From Lota lota (lineage: Eukaryota; Chordata; Actinopteri; Gadiformes; Lotidae), in NCBI GenBank assembly GCA_026745465.1, contig JACYXH010000477.1:542501-606500 (forward strand): 64,000 nucleotides of DNA. Direction: 5' to 3'. Made by a program: the position numbers and the translations under genes. Below, one piece after another: positions 1 through 25,974 of the stretch. Every line of letters starts with the position of its first letter. Positions within the stretch are counted from its first letter, which is position 1. The notes below the pieces were generated by a model. It was not told the origin of the DNA. It did not search any database and saw nothing but the letters and a program-made list of their open reading frames with translations.

Positions 1-798
1 CCTCATCAAGAATGACCCGAGTCAGTCGTTAGCCTTTCAATGCACCGGCGGTACTGCAAACCTCATTTCCTTGCGGCTCAAGGCAGAGATGGGTCCTCCG
101 TGACCTTTAAGACAGAAGCCCTGAGATGTGATTAAATGCTGCGTGTTCGCTGTCCGTCAGCAGGATGCTGACCAGAGGCGTACACACCACAAGCTACTCT
201 GATAAACACCACGCGTCAACCGAGACAACGTCGCCAACGATTCATCTTCTCCACAGAGTGGGATGGGGAAAGCAAAGCGCTACGCGAGGAGAAGCAAGGA
301 CTAACACTCCAAGTCCTCAGTCTAGTCCATTACATTTTTTATCTATATATATTTTCCTGGCCACACAAACCCATTGAGTGCCACAGCATAGATTGCATCT
401 GGGTCTTGAAGCACTAGCTGACCTACTTCTTTTTGGACCGAATCATAAATAATAACACCAGCAACACAATCACCTTGATGATCCCTGGACCATATCCCCA
501 GATATGCTGGGGATATATGTTTATAAGCAAATAACACACCATCAAAGACATTTGAGGGACGGCACATTCAAAATCACATACAATGCAACTTATAAATTAG
601 GACAATGGAAAGGTAATATGAGACTGCTAGGACTAGGATAAATCAAAGAATGGAATATATTCTTATACCTCAGGTTTAAGTATTGAACGCATCAAAAAAA
701 CAAATGAGCATGAACTTACATCGCCTGGCTAGCGCACTGCATCTCTTGCGTAGGCTTGCTGAGCATAACCATTGTGTGAAGCTACCATGGTCCTGGGC

Positions 799-802
<4 letters not shown>

Positions 803-836
<34 letters not shown>
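803..836. repeat. (GT)n microsatellite
   Basis: An uninterrupted GT run of about 17 units. Short open frames reading VCVCVC or THTHTH through it are artefacts. Confidence 0.95.
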
Positions 837-839
<3 letters not shown>

Positions 840-1074
840 TCCTGTGTTTCTGTCAACCTGTCTTTGTGTGTCAAAGCTCTCTACAAGGCCAGACCGCTGG
901 GGTAGTTGTCGCCACGCTGACTCGGCTGTCAGCCATAAAAGAGGGCTCTTTAATGGTCTAGGGAGCAACGAGCAAGTCTGTCCCTTCCCTTCAGCCTCCA
1001 CATCCCTGTGATGGCCTCCTCTTGCGCCACCCTGCCCTGGTGCTCTCTCGTTCTTGCTCTATGTCTCTGTATGT

Positions 1075-1258
1075 GTGTGTGTCTTTCTCTCTCTATCTCT
1101 CTCTCTATCTCGCTCTCTGTCTCTCTCTGTCCCTATTGCTCTCTTCTCTTTCTATATATCTCTAACGCCATGTCTTAGTTCTGTCTCTGTGTGTGTCTCT
1201 TCTCCCTCTCATCTCTCTGTGCATCACTCTCTCTCTCTGTCTCTCTCTCTCTGTATCA

Positions 1259-1300
<42 letters not shown>

Positions 1301-1456
1301 CACTCTCTCTTTCTCCCTCTGTCCCTCTCTCTGTGTATCACTCCCTCTCCCTCTCTTTCTCTCTCTCTGTATCACTCTCTCTCTTTATCCCTCTGTCCTT
1401 CTCTCCGTGTATCACTCCCCCCCTCCCCCCCCCTCTCTCTCTCTCTCTCTTTGTAT
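1075..1456. repeat. CT-rich polypyrimidine tract
   Basis: About 380 bases of almost pure pyrimidine on the plus strand, made of (CT)n blocks with repeated spacers of the kind CTGTATCACTCC. It looks like a higher-order repeat built from a microsatellite. It runs directly into the acceptor of the candidate exon at 1467. Confidence 0.9.
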
Positions 1457-1466
1457 TTTATTCCAG

Positions 1467-1673
1467 TCGAAGGGGAATGGCCCCAAGGGACCCAAACATC
1501 TAGAGGGAGAAACTGTCACTGACGGGACGTCCCAGATCGTCAGGGTCCGACGCAGTGACAGGAGCAACCTCGAAGGACCTCTGGAGGATCTGCTCCGGTC
1601 GACCGATAGCTGGCTGGTCAGGTCTCTGCGCAGCCGTCATCAGCAGACACAGCATTTGGGAAGAATCGCTAGG
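1467..1673 (+). CDS. candidate coding exon of unknown gene
   Basis: A 69-codon open stretch, phase 0 at both ends, lies between an acceptor (TATTTTATTCCAG, behind almost 400 bases of CT-rich DNA) and a donor (AGG/gtagcg). Its composition is protein-like and charged (for example SQIVRVRRSD and LRSTDSWLVRSLRSR). No family is recognised and no partner exon was found on this strand. It may be a chance open frame, or sequence within the minus-strand CARD gene. Confidence 0.3.
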
Positions 1674-2069
1674 GTAGCGTGTTTCGCTTATGTTTACTGT
1701 AAATGCTATATCGCATATCCCTATTGACCCGTGTGCAGTGATATAATAGTGTTTACATATCAACAAGGATTTGTTGACCAAATAAATCCACAGATGGCAG
1801 TCAAAACTAAATAGGAACGAAAAGGGAAGATTTGGTTTCCAAATTCGATGCTGTCCTGTATTTCTAGGGCAGGCATAGGCATAAGTTCACGTTTAGCACA
1901 AAAACAACACTAAACCAATGCAACCCATTGAATTGGATTGGATTAATTATTTTGAAGTGAACGGCCAATATAATCTATTTAACCAATTGGGGGTTTTTAT
2001 TTGGAAAGAGTAGTCTTCTATTAAAAGCACTGAACAACACAGGGAATTACTTAAACATATTCCTCTTAC

Positions 2070-3084
2070 CTGGAGTCAAACAGAGGGTCTGTGTACATGG
2101 GAGGAGTCCTCAGAGACTTCCCTCCAGAGTGGGGGTCTCTTGATTTGTTAATGGGGTCAAGCAGACCCCCCTTCCTTCCTTGCCTCAGGTCACCATCTGG
2201 AGATACAAAATAATCCATCAACTGCATAAAACAACAAATATTGTTTATTCACAGTTCTAGCTAGTTATATAGTGTAATTGTAGGTGGTTCTTAGTAGGGT
2301 GATCCTACTGCATGTAAAAGAGGTCACAGGTTTCTTGTACTATGTGTTTAAATGTTCATGATGTTAGGTTATGAACCAGGCAGTGTAGAAAACAGACAGC
2401 AGCAGACATAGCCATAAGGCCATATGTTGTCATAAGCTAGTTAGCAGTGCTAGCAGTTGAGCAAATCCCCTGATTGGTGCAGATTCAAGATGATATTTCT
2501 ACTGGCTAGGATGAGGCAGCACCGTCGTTCAGCAAACTAATTTACTTTCAAGAGGTTCTACTCTTGACTCCCTCACCTCCCTCACACGACACAGATACCA
2601 TGATTGAACGCATGTCTGTGTGTCATGTCCGCAACGCACCTTCACCGTCCAACAGGAAGCAGGTGAGGAGTTGTGGGCGTACGTCCTCCAGCACAGAGCA
2701 GAAGGAATAGAACGCGGCAGGTCCCTTGGAGGACAGGTGCTCCAGAAAAACCTCGGCCCTCTGCTTGCTGGACGCCTGACCCAGTATCTCCTTGTACTCG
2801 GCCAACGAGAACACCTTGTTGTACACCAGGTAGGGGAGCACGCTGCTCACGTCCAGCTCCTTGAGGATCCGTTCTCGGTGCTGTTTCAGGATCCTGGCAG
2901 CCCAGCGTTTCCTCTTCCTGTTGCACGGTCTCCTGCCAGACCTGTACTGTCGCTGCAGCTGCGCCTTCCGCCTCTTCACAAACCACCTCTTGGAGCCGCT
3001 GCCGAACATCTTCCTGTCCAGGAGACCCACCAACGCTTCCTCCACAGCTACGGCCACTTGGTCCCCGAAAGGAGGGATGTGCAT
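2070..3084 (-). CDS. CARD-domain protein, first two coding exons (partial)
   Basis: Two minus-strand exons join in phase: exon 1 at 2646-3084 (ATG at 3084; an in-frame stop lies just upstream) and exon 2 at 2070-2196 (acceptor after ATCTCCAG, donor gtaagagg). Exon 1 encodes about 146 residues: an N-terminal helix, a strongly basic stretch (about residues 28-68, many Arg/Lys), then a segment with the hydrophobic pattern of a caspase recruitment domain (about 65-145, with VLPYLVYNKVFSLAEYKEI and a KGPAAFYSFCSVLE-type helix). Exon 2 encodes about 42 polar residues ending in TPPMYTDPLFDS. CARDs mediate homotypic interactions in apoptosis, inflammasome and CARD-MAGUK scaffolds. I do not recognise the gene. 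Later exons would lie below 2070 and none could be identified. The family is uncertain; the exon structure is well supported. Confidence 0.55.
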
Positions 3085-5192
3085 ATTTCAGGCCAGGGAA
3101 CCTAGTGAGTAGCGAGTGTTTCCGCAGACGCCCTTCTGGGTGTTGTGGCGTATCTGGGACAGGAGCAGACAAATCTGGACAGTGGTCGAAATCCTGACTG
3201 GCTACTTACAGACACTAAGAAGATTAGCTCGGGTCTGCCAGGTTGGCTAATACACGCCGCTTAATGAATTCACAGACATATGTCTATTTCATGAAATCCA
3301 CATTGCGCTCCTCCGAAGATAATCATATTTGAGCATAATAGGGTAAACCCAACATACAAAAATGCATGTGGGTATTGTGACTTGGTTCAGATTTATTTGA
3401 TTTGGAGGAAAGTAAATCACTTGAAACGCTTGATCACATAGCCACTTCAGACGTACCACAATCATACAAAGAATGGCGGTGGCACAGTTAATCACTAAAA
3501 TAATAGCGGTGTGACCTCTAACCAGAATACTCAGAGGTCACAAAATCTAGGTAAAGCTGACAGGACAGATATTATCCTCCCTCTCCTTACTAATGCTCAT
3601 CCTTGAGCAAGGCATGTAGCATATCACTGCTAATGCTTTAAACAAGAAGCGATTGCACAAATTAAAATGGCTGAAATATATAGTCACAATCAGCAGATTG
3701 TTTGAGGAGACGGAACAAAATGAGAAAAACAAAGGCATTGAGTCATCAGCAACATACAGTTTACTGAACAAAGTAATAATGAAATAACAACGGTAATGTA
3801 TTACTGTACATGACTTCATCTTTTTTATTATTCCTAAATGTTGCATTGATGCATTTTGGCTTTTTACCAGAAGAGGGTGCAGTTTGATATCAATAAATAG
3901 CAAGCTGAAGAATTACAAGTGTGTAGACACACACACACACAAACACGCACACACAATTATATTATTCTATGTCTGACATTTGGATACAATTCACACAATT
4001 CTCTTTTAACTGATCAACATAATAGCTCACCACAAAGCTGTTTATGTAAAATGGTCTTGTTGTTATTTTGTATGCAATTCCTTGAATGTAGCCTACAGCT
4101 TCATATCCTTTGATCTCATGCTACAAGTTTTAACTTAATTAAATAACTTACTTTAGTTACACCGGGTTTTAAAAGAGACTGCCTTACACTGCCTTGACAC
4201 TGCGTCATCAACTATCAATCTGTCCAATGTGTTAAATTAGTCTTAATATCAACCAGGTAAATAGTTGCCACATTTCACAAGTCTACAGAAAGACACATTT
4301 CTTTCGTCCCCAGGATAGTTACATTCTGCTTAATCAATAGCTTACTTCAAAAACAATTTTCATAATTTCATAATGGATGTATAAGGGTCAAACTTCTTGT
4401 ATGATCACTCATAGTCGTGTTAGCAAATGTTTGGCTTAGTATCTTGGCCTGCGTGGCAGAAGACAGCCCTTGACAAATACAAGCGATAGGTAATGTGGTC
4501 GGTAATACTTTGGTAATACCTTACCACACTACTGTGCAAGGATGCAAGGGTTACCGAAACATGGCAATGGGTATCAATACTGTTTTTTCATTGGGATAAG
4601 CAGACAGCCTGGACAACTATACAAGGAAAATTTGGCTAGACTAGATTTAATTTCAATGAAACTTGATAAATGGAAAACTGATTGGGCATGTAGAATTGAT
4701 AACATTACAATGAGCACAATCTCTTGAAGATAATGAGACGAATTTCCACATAACAAAAAGCTAGGGTTTCAAAGCTAAATGGATTTCCTTCTGGTAGGAG
4801 CTGCGGAAACAATTGCCTGGCAAAGAATGCCTGTTTTGTTGAGTCTTAGTCAATTGTAAATAGTTTTGGTGTGTCTAGAGTCTTAGCAGACCAATGGATT
4901 GCATTATTTGAACAACTACAATGGGAAAAGGCAGCTTGTAAAATGAATGTTGTGCAAGTATTACAAATGTGAGTCTTTCTTCTTTCTCTGAGCTGTTTAT
5001 CTGTTGACATGTGCCTTACTTTGAAATTCAGAAGGGCCAAATTAACACAATCAAATGAATTAACACAAATGAATGATTCTCTGGTCTGGTTTGTTGCCGT
5101 CAGTCATATTTTCATCTACTTATCTATGCAGCATTATGCAGCAAGGCGATTAAGTTAGAAGTTATCATAATGAATAGAGTAGCACCACATGG

Positions 5193-5371
5193 CAATAGAC
5201 CCTGGAAGGAGGTGAAAACACTAATTATGGGTCTGCTACAAGTATGTACCAGTAGACTAAACTAGTGAGGATAAGTCTACTACTAGTACATAAAAGGAGC
5301 AGACCCAATATTAGTGTTGTGAGCGACACCTGTGTTTGTCCTTTGGCCTCTGTGAAAAGGGTCTATTGCTT
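5193..5371. mobile_element. foldback (MITE-like) inverted repeat
   Basis: The arms pair over nearly the whole 180 bases. GCAATAGACCCT at 5193 pairs with AGGGTCTATTGC at 5359. AACACTAATTATGGGTCTGCT pairs with AGCAGACCCAATATTAGTGTT. Inner blocks around TATGTAC and AGTAGACT also pair. No coding sequence is present. The structure fits a non-autonomous DNA transposon; the family is unknown. Confidence 0.6.
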
Positions 5372-6430
5372 CATTTAATTGTTTTGACCGTCTTTTTTCT
5401 CAGATCAATAGACTAGCATATAGTCTTGAACTCATAATCTTACACAACTTAATTTTTTCCCCCTTTATTATGTTATTTGGTCTTAAAATTTCAAATACGT
5501 TCACTAAAAATGTTTGACTCCCATTATATGTCTGCCCATTCGACATCTATTGCTAGCCGTCCCTGGGAGGAGGGATCTTTCTGTCTCTTACCACTGGGGT
5601 CTGGGCTCTATATAAACATATGTATTTGAAACTAGTCAGACTTGGTTGCTGTAAATTAATTATCCAGTGAGCCAGCATGAGCAATATCAGGGCCTGGGCC
5701 GCCCTAAATTGAACAGGGCCATAATAAATCTGATTAATTACACCTGTGTTTTTCCCTGCAATAACTTATCAAAATGACTGCTGGGAAAATGCTTGACTCG
5801 ATGGAGAAGTGAGCCTGGGACTTCCTTATTACTATAATGGGACTAGGGAACTAATAACATGTTGGGCAAATATTAGACATGTGAAGGAAGTGCAGATAAG
5901 AGTATGAATAAAATCTAATAAAGGAAATCCATGCCAAATAGTCATCTTTTATCTATTTACTTTATTAATTTTTGTAATTTATTAATTTATTATTGAATGA
6001 TGAATAACAAATGAAAATATTTGGTCTGGTTTGAATGCCAATTCGGTCAGACACCAAAACCAGCACGCATTTATACAGTAAATATTTTGTCTGAATATAT
6101 ATGTATATATATATATATACATGTATATAAATAATAGTATCTAACTTAATTATTACATAAGATGTCATTTATTTAACTCCTTGTAGCTTGGATATGAGCA
6201 AGAGTTATCTTAGACGCTGCGCTCAGATACTACACAAAACACAACCAACTCATTTCAATTCATGTAAAATAGCAATTTATTTAGTTGCCCATATTACAGT
6301 GGTTTAACAGTACACAACTATGTTAAAAGTCCAAACAAATATTTGTATTAAAAGTGTAGGCTACATTACAGATCAACCGTGGATAACGCCGTTGCCAATA
6401 TGTGTCACTGAGATGGAGACATCAATTTAG

Positions 6431-6436
6431 TTTATT
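6431..6436 (-). terminator. possible duox poly(A) signal
   Basis: AATAAA on the minus strand, about 170 bases after the duox stop codon. A further AT-rich candidate lies near 6280. Confidence 0.35.
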
Positions 6437-6607
6437 TTGCTTCGGGAAACAATGGGAATTTCAACTTGCAACACAAAACTTCTTATTAACAATAATTGAA
6501 CAACAGTTTGACTTCCGAAGGGGAAAAAGTGCATTTGTTTTTAATTCTAAACTGGACTTCATCTTTTCTATCTAAGACTCTCTGGTGAATGGAGCCAGGC
6601 GGTATGG

Positions 6608-20873
<14,266 letters not shown>

Positions 20874-21412
20874 TGATGCGAGCGATGCACTTCAGCGCTG
20901 TCCAGTTGCAGTCAAGAGCTGTTAAGAACTGTCTGAAAATGTACCTGTTACTGCGGGTGGCTGGCTATGGCTGTAATCATTTGATTTAGCAATTTAGTGT
21001 CATGAAAACAATGTGTTAATTAGACGCCGTTTTGTTTAACAAAGGTAAGCGTGTTGAATTGAATGGTTTCATGGTTTTTAGTTTAGTTTGTTAATTAAAC
21101 ATCCGGGCAATACAATCTACATGAAACTGCCCTTTTTAAATGAAAATAGGTTTATCATATCAATAAGATTTAAAAAAAAAAGTAGGAAACTTACAGTCTT
21201 ATCCAAAGGAGAGGATGCGAAGTATATTGGTGCGCACGGAAGTTACAGTGAGCTGCAGTAGCAGCAGCAAGCGAGTGGGGCAACGCTGCACAAACAAGCC
21301 GTTTATCGCATACTTCAGGTGGCCTGTTGCCCATAAAGGAATGGCCATAATCTATGGCTCGTACCTCCTTCTCAAAGGATTCCGATCAGTGCATCCTCCT
21401 CCCAAGTGACAG

Positions 21413-21420
21413 TATATAAG
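21413..21420 (+). promoter_or_regulatory. duoxa: TATA box of duoxa
   Basis: TATATAAG about 70 bases upstream of a donor-like CTCTCAG/gtgagc at 21491, which would end a noncoding first exon of duoxa beginning near 21445. The core promoter is inferred. Confidence 0.5.
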
Positions 21421-21653
21421 AAGTGTACCCATATGTCCCTGCACCATTACCTCTGGCTCTCGCTCTGATCCACACATCTCTCCACTCTCAGGTGAGCAGG
21501 CTTCTGTTGTCCTTTTTAAACATTTTTGTTTCCTTTTTTTGTTGAAATGATGAGGGGACTTTTGTGATTATTTGTTGTTTTTGCAATTAGTATTGGTTTC
21601 AGATTTTTACATTAATGGGAATTATTATTTCAGATGGTGTGTGAGTATGTGTT

Positions 21654-21757
<104 letters not shown>

Positions 21758-22226
21758 TGTGTGGGTGGGTGGGTGGATGGGCATGCATGCGGGCATGCAT
21801 GCGTGCATTCATGTTTGTACAAGCATTTGTGTGCATATTTTGCAGTGAGTATACAAAAAACGTTATTATAAGAACACAATATAATACATTACATCCCCTT
21901 GAACATAACATTTGTTGAGATCTTTTATATGTTAACATATCACAAGCTACTACAAGAAAAGTTATAAGAGTGCAAAGTTGGTCTGTTCTTTCTAAATCAG
22001 GTACAGGTCATCATGACCAGTATGTCCTGTAGCATCATGTCACAGTTATGTTATTTCTACTTTTAAATTGGTAAGAAAGTATATCACCATCCCTGCAAAG
22101 AAACAAGATGCCGTGGTCTCTCTCTCTCTTTGCCTGGAGGTGTAACTGAGAGCCCCACCACTAACACTGTCCTCACTGTTATCACCGTCTTTCAGTTGCG
22201 CTTCGCCTTAAGAACCTGCCGGGAAG

Positions 22227-24173
22227 ATGACTTTCTACGATGACATTTACCCATTCTACCCGCTACAAAGGACCTCCTTCATCTTCAGCGGCCCCCTGCT
22301 CACCATTATCCTGGTGTTCCTGGTGCTGGCGTGCAGTCTCCTCATCATCCTGCCAGGTATCCGCGGCAAGGCGGTAAGTGACACCGGAGTTTGCCCACCA
22401 TTAAAATATAATTGCAGACACATTTTGACTTTTTTTTATATCCAGTGTGGTTCTAGCGCTCGTGGTAGACCGGTACGAGGTGAAGCACTGCCCGACGCTT
22501 GGGGCTCCAGTTCCTGTTGTGTTGTTAGTAATGAAACACGTCATCTGTTCCTCTCCTGCAGCGGTTCCTGTGGATGTTTCGTGTCATCCTCAGCTTGTTC
22601 ATCGGCGCTGTGATAGTGGGTGAGTTTGGACATTCTCCTCCCTGGACTGTCGTGTGTATCTCTTGTGTCAAATCAGTGTCACGAGCATCCACCTGACGGT
22701 TCTTGGTTATCTTTTTCTTTCTTTCAGCACTGAACTTCACCAGTAACTGGGCCGAGGGCAGGACGACAGCTAATGCAACCTATAAGTCGTTCAGCAATGC
22801 AGTTGTCGATGCTGAAATTGGTCTGCATGTCGGACTTTATGGCATTAATGTTACACTCCGAGGTGAGTCATTTTCCCCGGCGTGACCACTCTAAGCTCTT
22901 TGGTTTTGAGGGATTTCAACTTTTTGCACCATACACCTATGCGTTGTGTGACTAAGAGGCTTTTGTTCAGGCAGGCCGAACACTGCATTAAGGTGCACAG
23001 TGTCTTACTTTCAGTTGACTAATCTTATCAGCCATCAAACAAATGCTGTTGCCCTGTTTGTTTTTTCCTTTTTTTAATACCAATGCTATTTTTTATACAA
23101 CCTATGATATTAATCAATGGTTAATGGTTTCCCGAACAGGAAACCCTGTGATGCAATTAAACGAAACCATCGACTACAACGAGATGTTCAGCTGGGAGGA
23201 CTCCATCGAGGAGGAGTACAGGGATGCGCTGGAGAGAGGCCTGCCCAACCCCATCCTGTACATCGCTGAGAAGTTCACACTCAACAGCCCCTGTGGGCTC
23301 ATCTTCAGTACAGATACTCTGGACGATATGCCTCCGCCACTCTCTGGTAAAAAAAACCATCAACAAACATTTTGTAGAACAGAAAATGTAGAATATCTTC
23401 TCTTGGATCCAGATTTTGATGTGTTTTTCTCTCTCTCCCCAGGACGGCGTTTTGTTGCTGGCTGCTGGCCAACATCCTCCTCGCCATGCCAGTCATCCTG
23501 TACGCCGGCTACCTGATGATGGCCACGGCCGCCTTCATCTTCTTCTCCATGGCCTCCTTCTCCACCATTATGAATTTGCCACAATGCGCCTTTTGCATAG
23601 GAACCGGCTCCTTCGTCACAGAGTACAGCCATTCTTTCTGGTTGGCGTTAGCCACAGGTAAATAACAACAGCAGTCCACCCCAGACAACAAACTGATCAG
23701 GTTATTTTACACTGAACTTTCACCTTTGCATAGAGGGAAAGTTATTTTGTTGTTGTTGTTGTTTGTGGTAATGAACCGTTGAATGCTCTTCAGGTGTGCT
23801 ATGTGTGATCATCGGCATGGCGGTGGTGATGTTTGACTTTTTGATACCAGAGAAGATGAAGCAAGCCTTCAGTGTAGCTGTGGACAGTGAGGAAGAGGAG
23901 GACTCGGGGAAGGGTTACCTAAACTCTGTGTTCCTGGAGGAAGGGACCACATCACCTCTGACATCAGTAATCACTATAGTAAGTGGCTAACAACAAAAAC
24001 AACTTCTGAGAATTGGCTTATAAGGAACATGGTTCAAACTACTTGTATATTTCACCTCTCTGCGCATAGCCACAGTGATATTACTGCAATGTACATGTAT
24101 ATATGCATGTATACGTGATATATGTGAATTTCCTAATCAAGTCTTTGTTTTTCTGTTTCAGACTGATGTATGA
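22227..24173 (+). CDS. duoxa: dual oxidase maturation factor (DUOXA); one apparent frameshift
   Basis: Multi-pass ER/plasma-membrane protein that escorts DUOX out of the ER and stays in the active complex. Coding exons: 22227-22373, 22562-22619, 22728-22862, 23140-23346, 23443-23657, 23794-23978, 24162-24173. The protein starts [12 protein letters not shown], has a first membrane segment ([20 protein letters not shown]), an N-glycosylated loop (NFTSNW, NATYKS, NVTLR), the conserved [11 protein letters not shown] block, three more membrane segments, and an acidic tail. Exon 4 is one base short: it must end in phase 2 to join exon 5 ([10 protein letters not shown]) but ends in phase 1, the shift falling just after SPCGLIF. 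Read literally, translation stops in exon 5. Length with the shift compensated is about 319 aa, normal for the family. Confidence 0.93.
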
Positions 24174-24389
24174 GGCTGTCCCATTGGCCATCAGTCAACT
24201 TTGCAAGCGAATACTTGAAAATATTTGGATGAATGTCTTAAGAATGTTTCGTTTCTTAAGTAAATGTATGTTTAACACTGTAAGTGCCAGTCATTGTTCT
24301 GTGTTGTCTGCCATTGTTTTGTACATACAAATGTTATAATGCATACACACCAATGCAATATGTTATCTATTTTATGGATACCATCTGTA

Positions 24390-24395
24390 AATAAA
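24390..24395 (+). terminator. duoxa: duoxa poly(A) signal
   Basis: AATAAA about 215 bases after the duoxa stop codon. Confidence 0.6.
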
Positions 24396-25499
24396 TTATG
24401 AAGATATACCAAACCTCCATTGTGATATTTTGTAATGTCAAGCCAGGCCTTGTTGAAAACTTACAGTAAAAATGTAAAAGCACTCCAAATCTCCCATCTT
24501 ATTATGAACTGATTTGACCCCATGCTGTATATTTAGGGATTTTTGCAAAAGGTTTATGCAAATATGTCCCTGCATTTGAGCTTTGCTTCCGAGCAGTTTT
24601 CCATGCTCTTGGGTCTGTACTAATTTCTCTCTACTTGGCATACTTGTACTCTAAACTAAAGTTTTAATGAGGGTTCAAACTATTCTGCTTGCTAATCAAA
24701 GAGTCATACGCAAAGGCAAGCATCATATGACTTGACAATTCTACGCATTTCGTTTTCACAAAAATAAATCGAGCAACTGTTACGCTGTGACATTAGTTTT
24801 TTAATTGTCTAATACATTCATATAGTTACATATAGTTTGATACATTCTGGTACGCTATGGTAAATATGCTGAACAATATGTTTTTCCAAGTATAGTGGTT
24901 TCTTTGGCCTTCAGGAACACCATTTCACCATTGTTTCAATACTTAAAGAGCGTTTTTACAACATAGTATGTTCCTCTGAAACATGATACAGAAAACATTG
25001 AGACAGTTCAAAAATGAATACCGGTGCCAATTCTTCTTGTAGGTTTAAGTTAAAGTAGAAGTAGAAGTAACATGCATCTAGGAATACACAAAGCCTTTCC
25101 ACGCAGTACCTATTGTAAATCAAACTATATACAGTAGAATTACACTTTACACCTCGTAATATTATTAAAAAAAACGATGAAATAAAAAATAAATGTACTA
25201 TTTCGTCACTTCATAAGAAAATAATCATGGCCCTATTATTTACCTCTCTCCCATACCAAATACTCACACTCAACACTATAGACAGCTTATTCACACAATG
25301 ACTCCTTATGACAATGCAATTCAAGAAAGAAAAACAACAAAAATGTAAGTGAGAACTGGATGTTCTTTCAAGTGCTTGCGACAGCCCTAAATAAAATGAT
25401 AGATTTTTTTTCTTCTTTTCTTTTTTCAACCTCCCTGTCTATCTCATCCAACTCGCTAGCCATGCAGAACTAAAGTGGGGCACTTCATGCAGACACAAC

Positions 25500-25531
<32 letters not shown>

Positions 25532-25974
25532 CCCCTCCCTCCCTCCCCCTTTCACAGCGCTAGGGCTAACACTGTAAACGGATCCGCTCCTCTCTTGTCA
25601 GAAGGAGGCGTCTCGCGCTGTTGTCCCCTACGCCCTGAAACAAGGGCACAGGGTCTGCTTCTCGCCCGCTTCGGCACACATCAAATAAAGGAAAAGGGTT
25701 ATTTACACTGTGGGTTTCACATAGCGGACCACGTAAGGCAGCAGACACAGTTAGCGACGTGAGTTAAGCGTGGCGTTTTATTTTTTCTTCATACACAGCA
25801 GCTTGGCCTTGTTGCCTTTATCTTGACCATGGTTGTTGTTGTGGTTGTTTTTTTCATAGCTTGGTGATCAAGTTGACCAAACGGAGCGTTTTTCCAGGAG
25901 TGGATAATATGCATGCCGGGGGGGGGGGGCCCACTGGTCTTGTGCGAAAGAAGTAAAATTAACGTCTCGCTCCT
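24396..25974. other. convergent 3' region of duoxa and apba2
   Basis: The two genes are tail to tail. No exon was seen. The apba2 3' UTR probably occupies much of it; a minus-strand AATAAA lies at 25777-25782. It includes a pure C30 run at 25501-25530. Confidence 0.5.
25501..25530. repeat. poly-C homopolymer (30)
   Basis: Thirty consecutive C followed by C/T-rich sequence. Confidence 0.95.

Larger units (their letters stand above)
3085..6607. other. AT-rich intergenic region between the CARD gene and duox
   Basis: No exon could be supported here. It holds a small hairpin (3511-3541, arms GTGACCTCT/AGAGGTCAC), a foldback element (5193-5371), a TA-rich microsatellite (about 6095-6120) and, near 6431, a possible poly(A) signal for duox. 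Confidence 0.6.

Noticed and set aside
343-567. 74-codon minus-strand frame with protein-like composition
   Set aside because: No convincing splice sites or homologue recognised. It could be a fragment of an old element or exon, but evidence is too weak to annotate.
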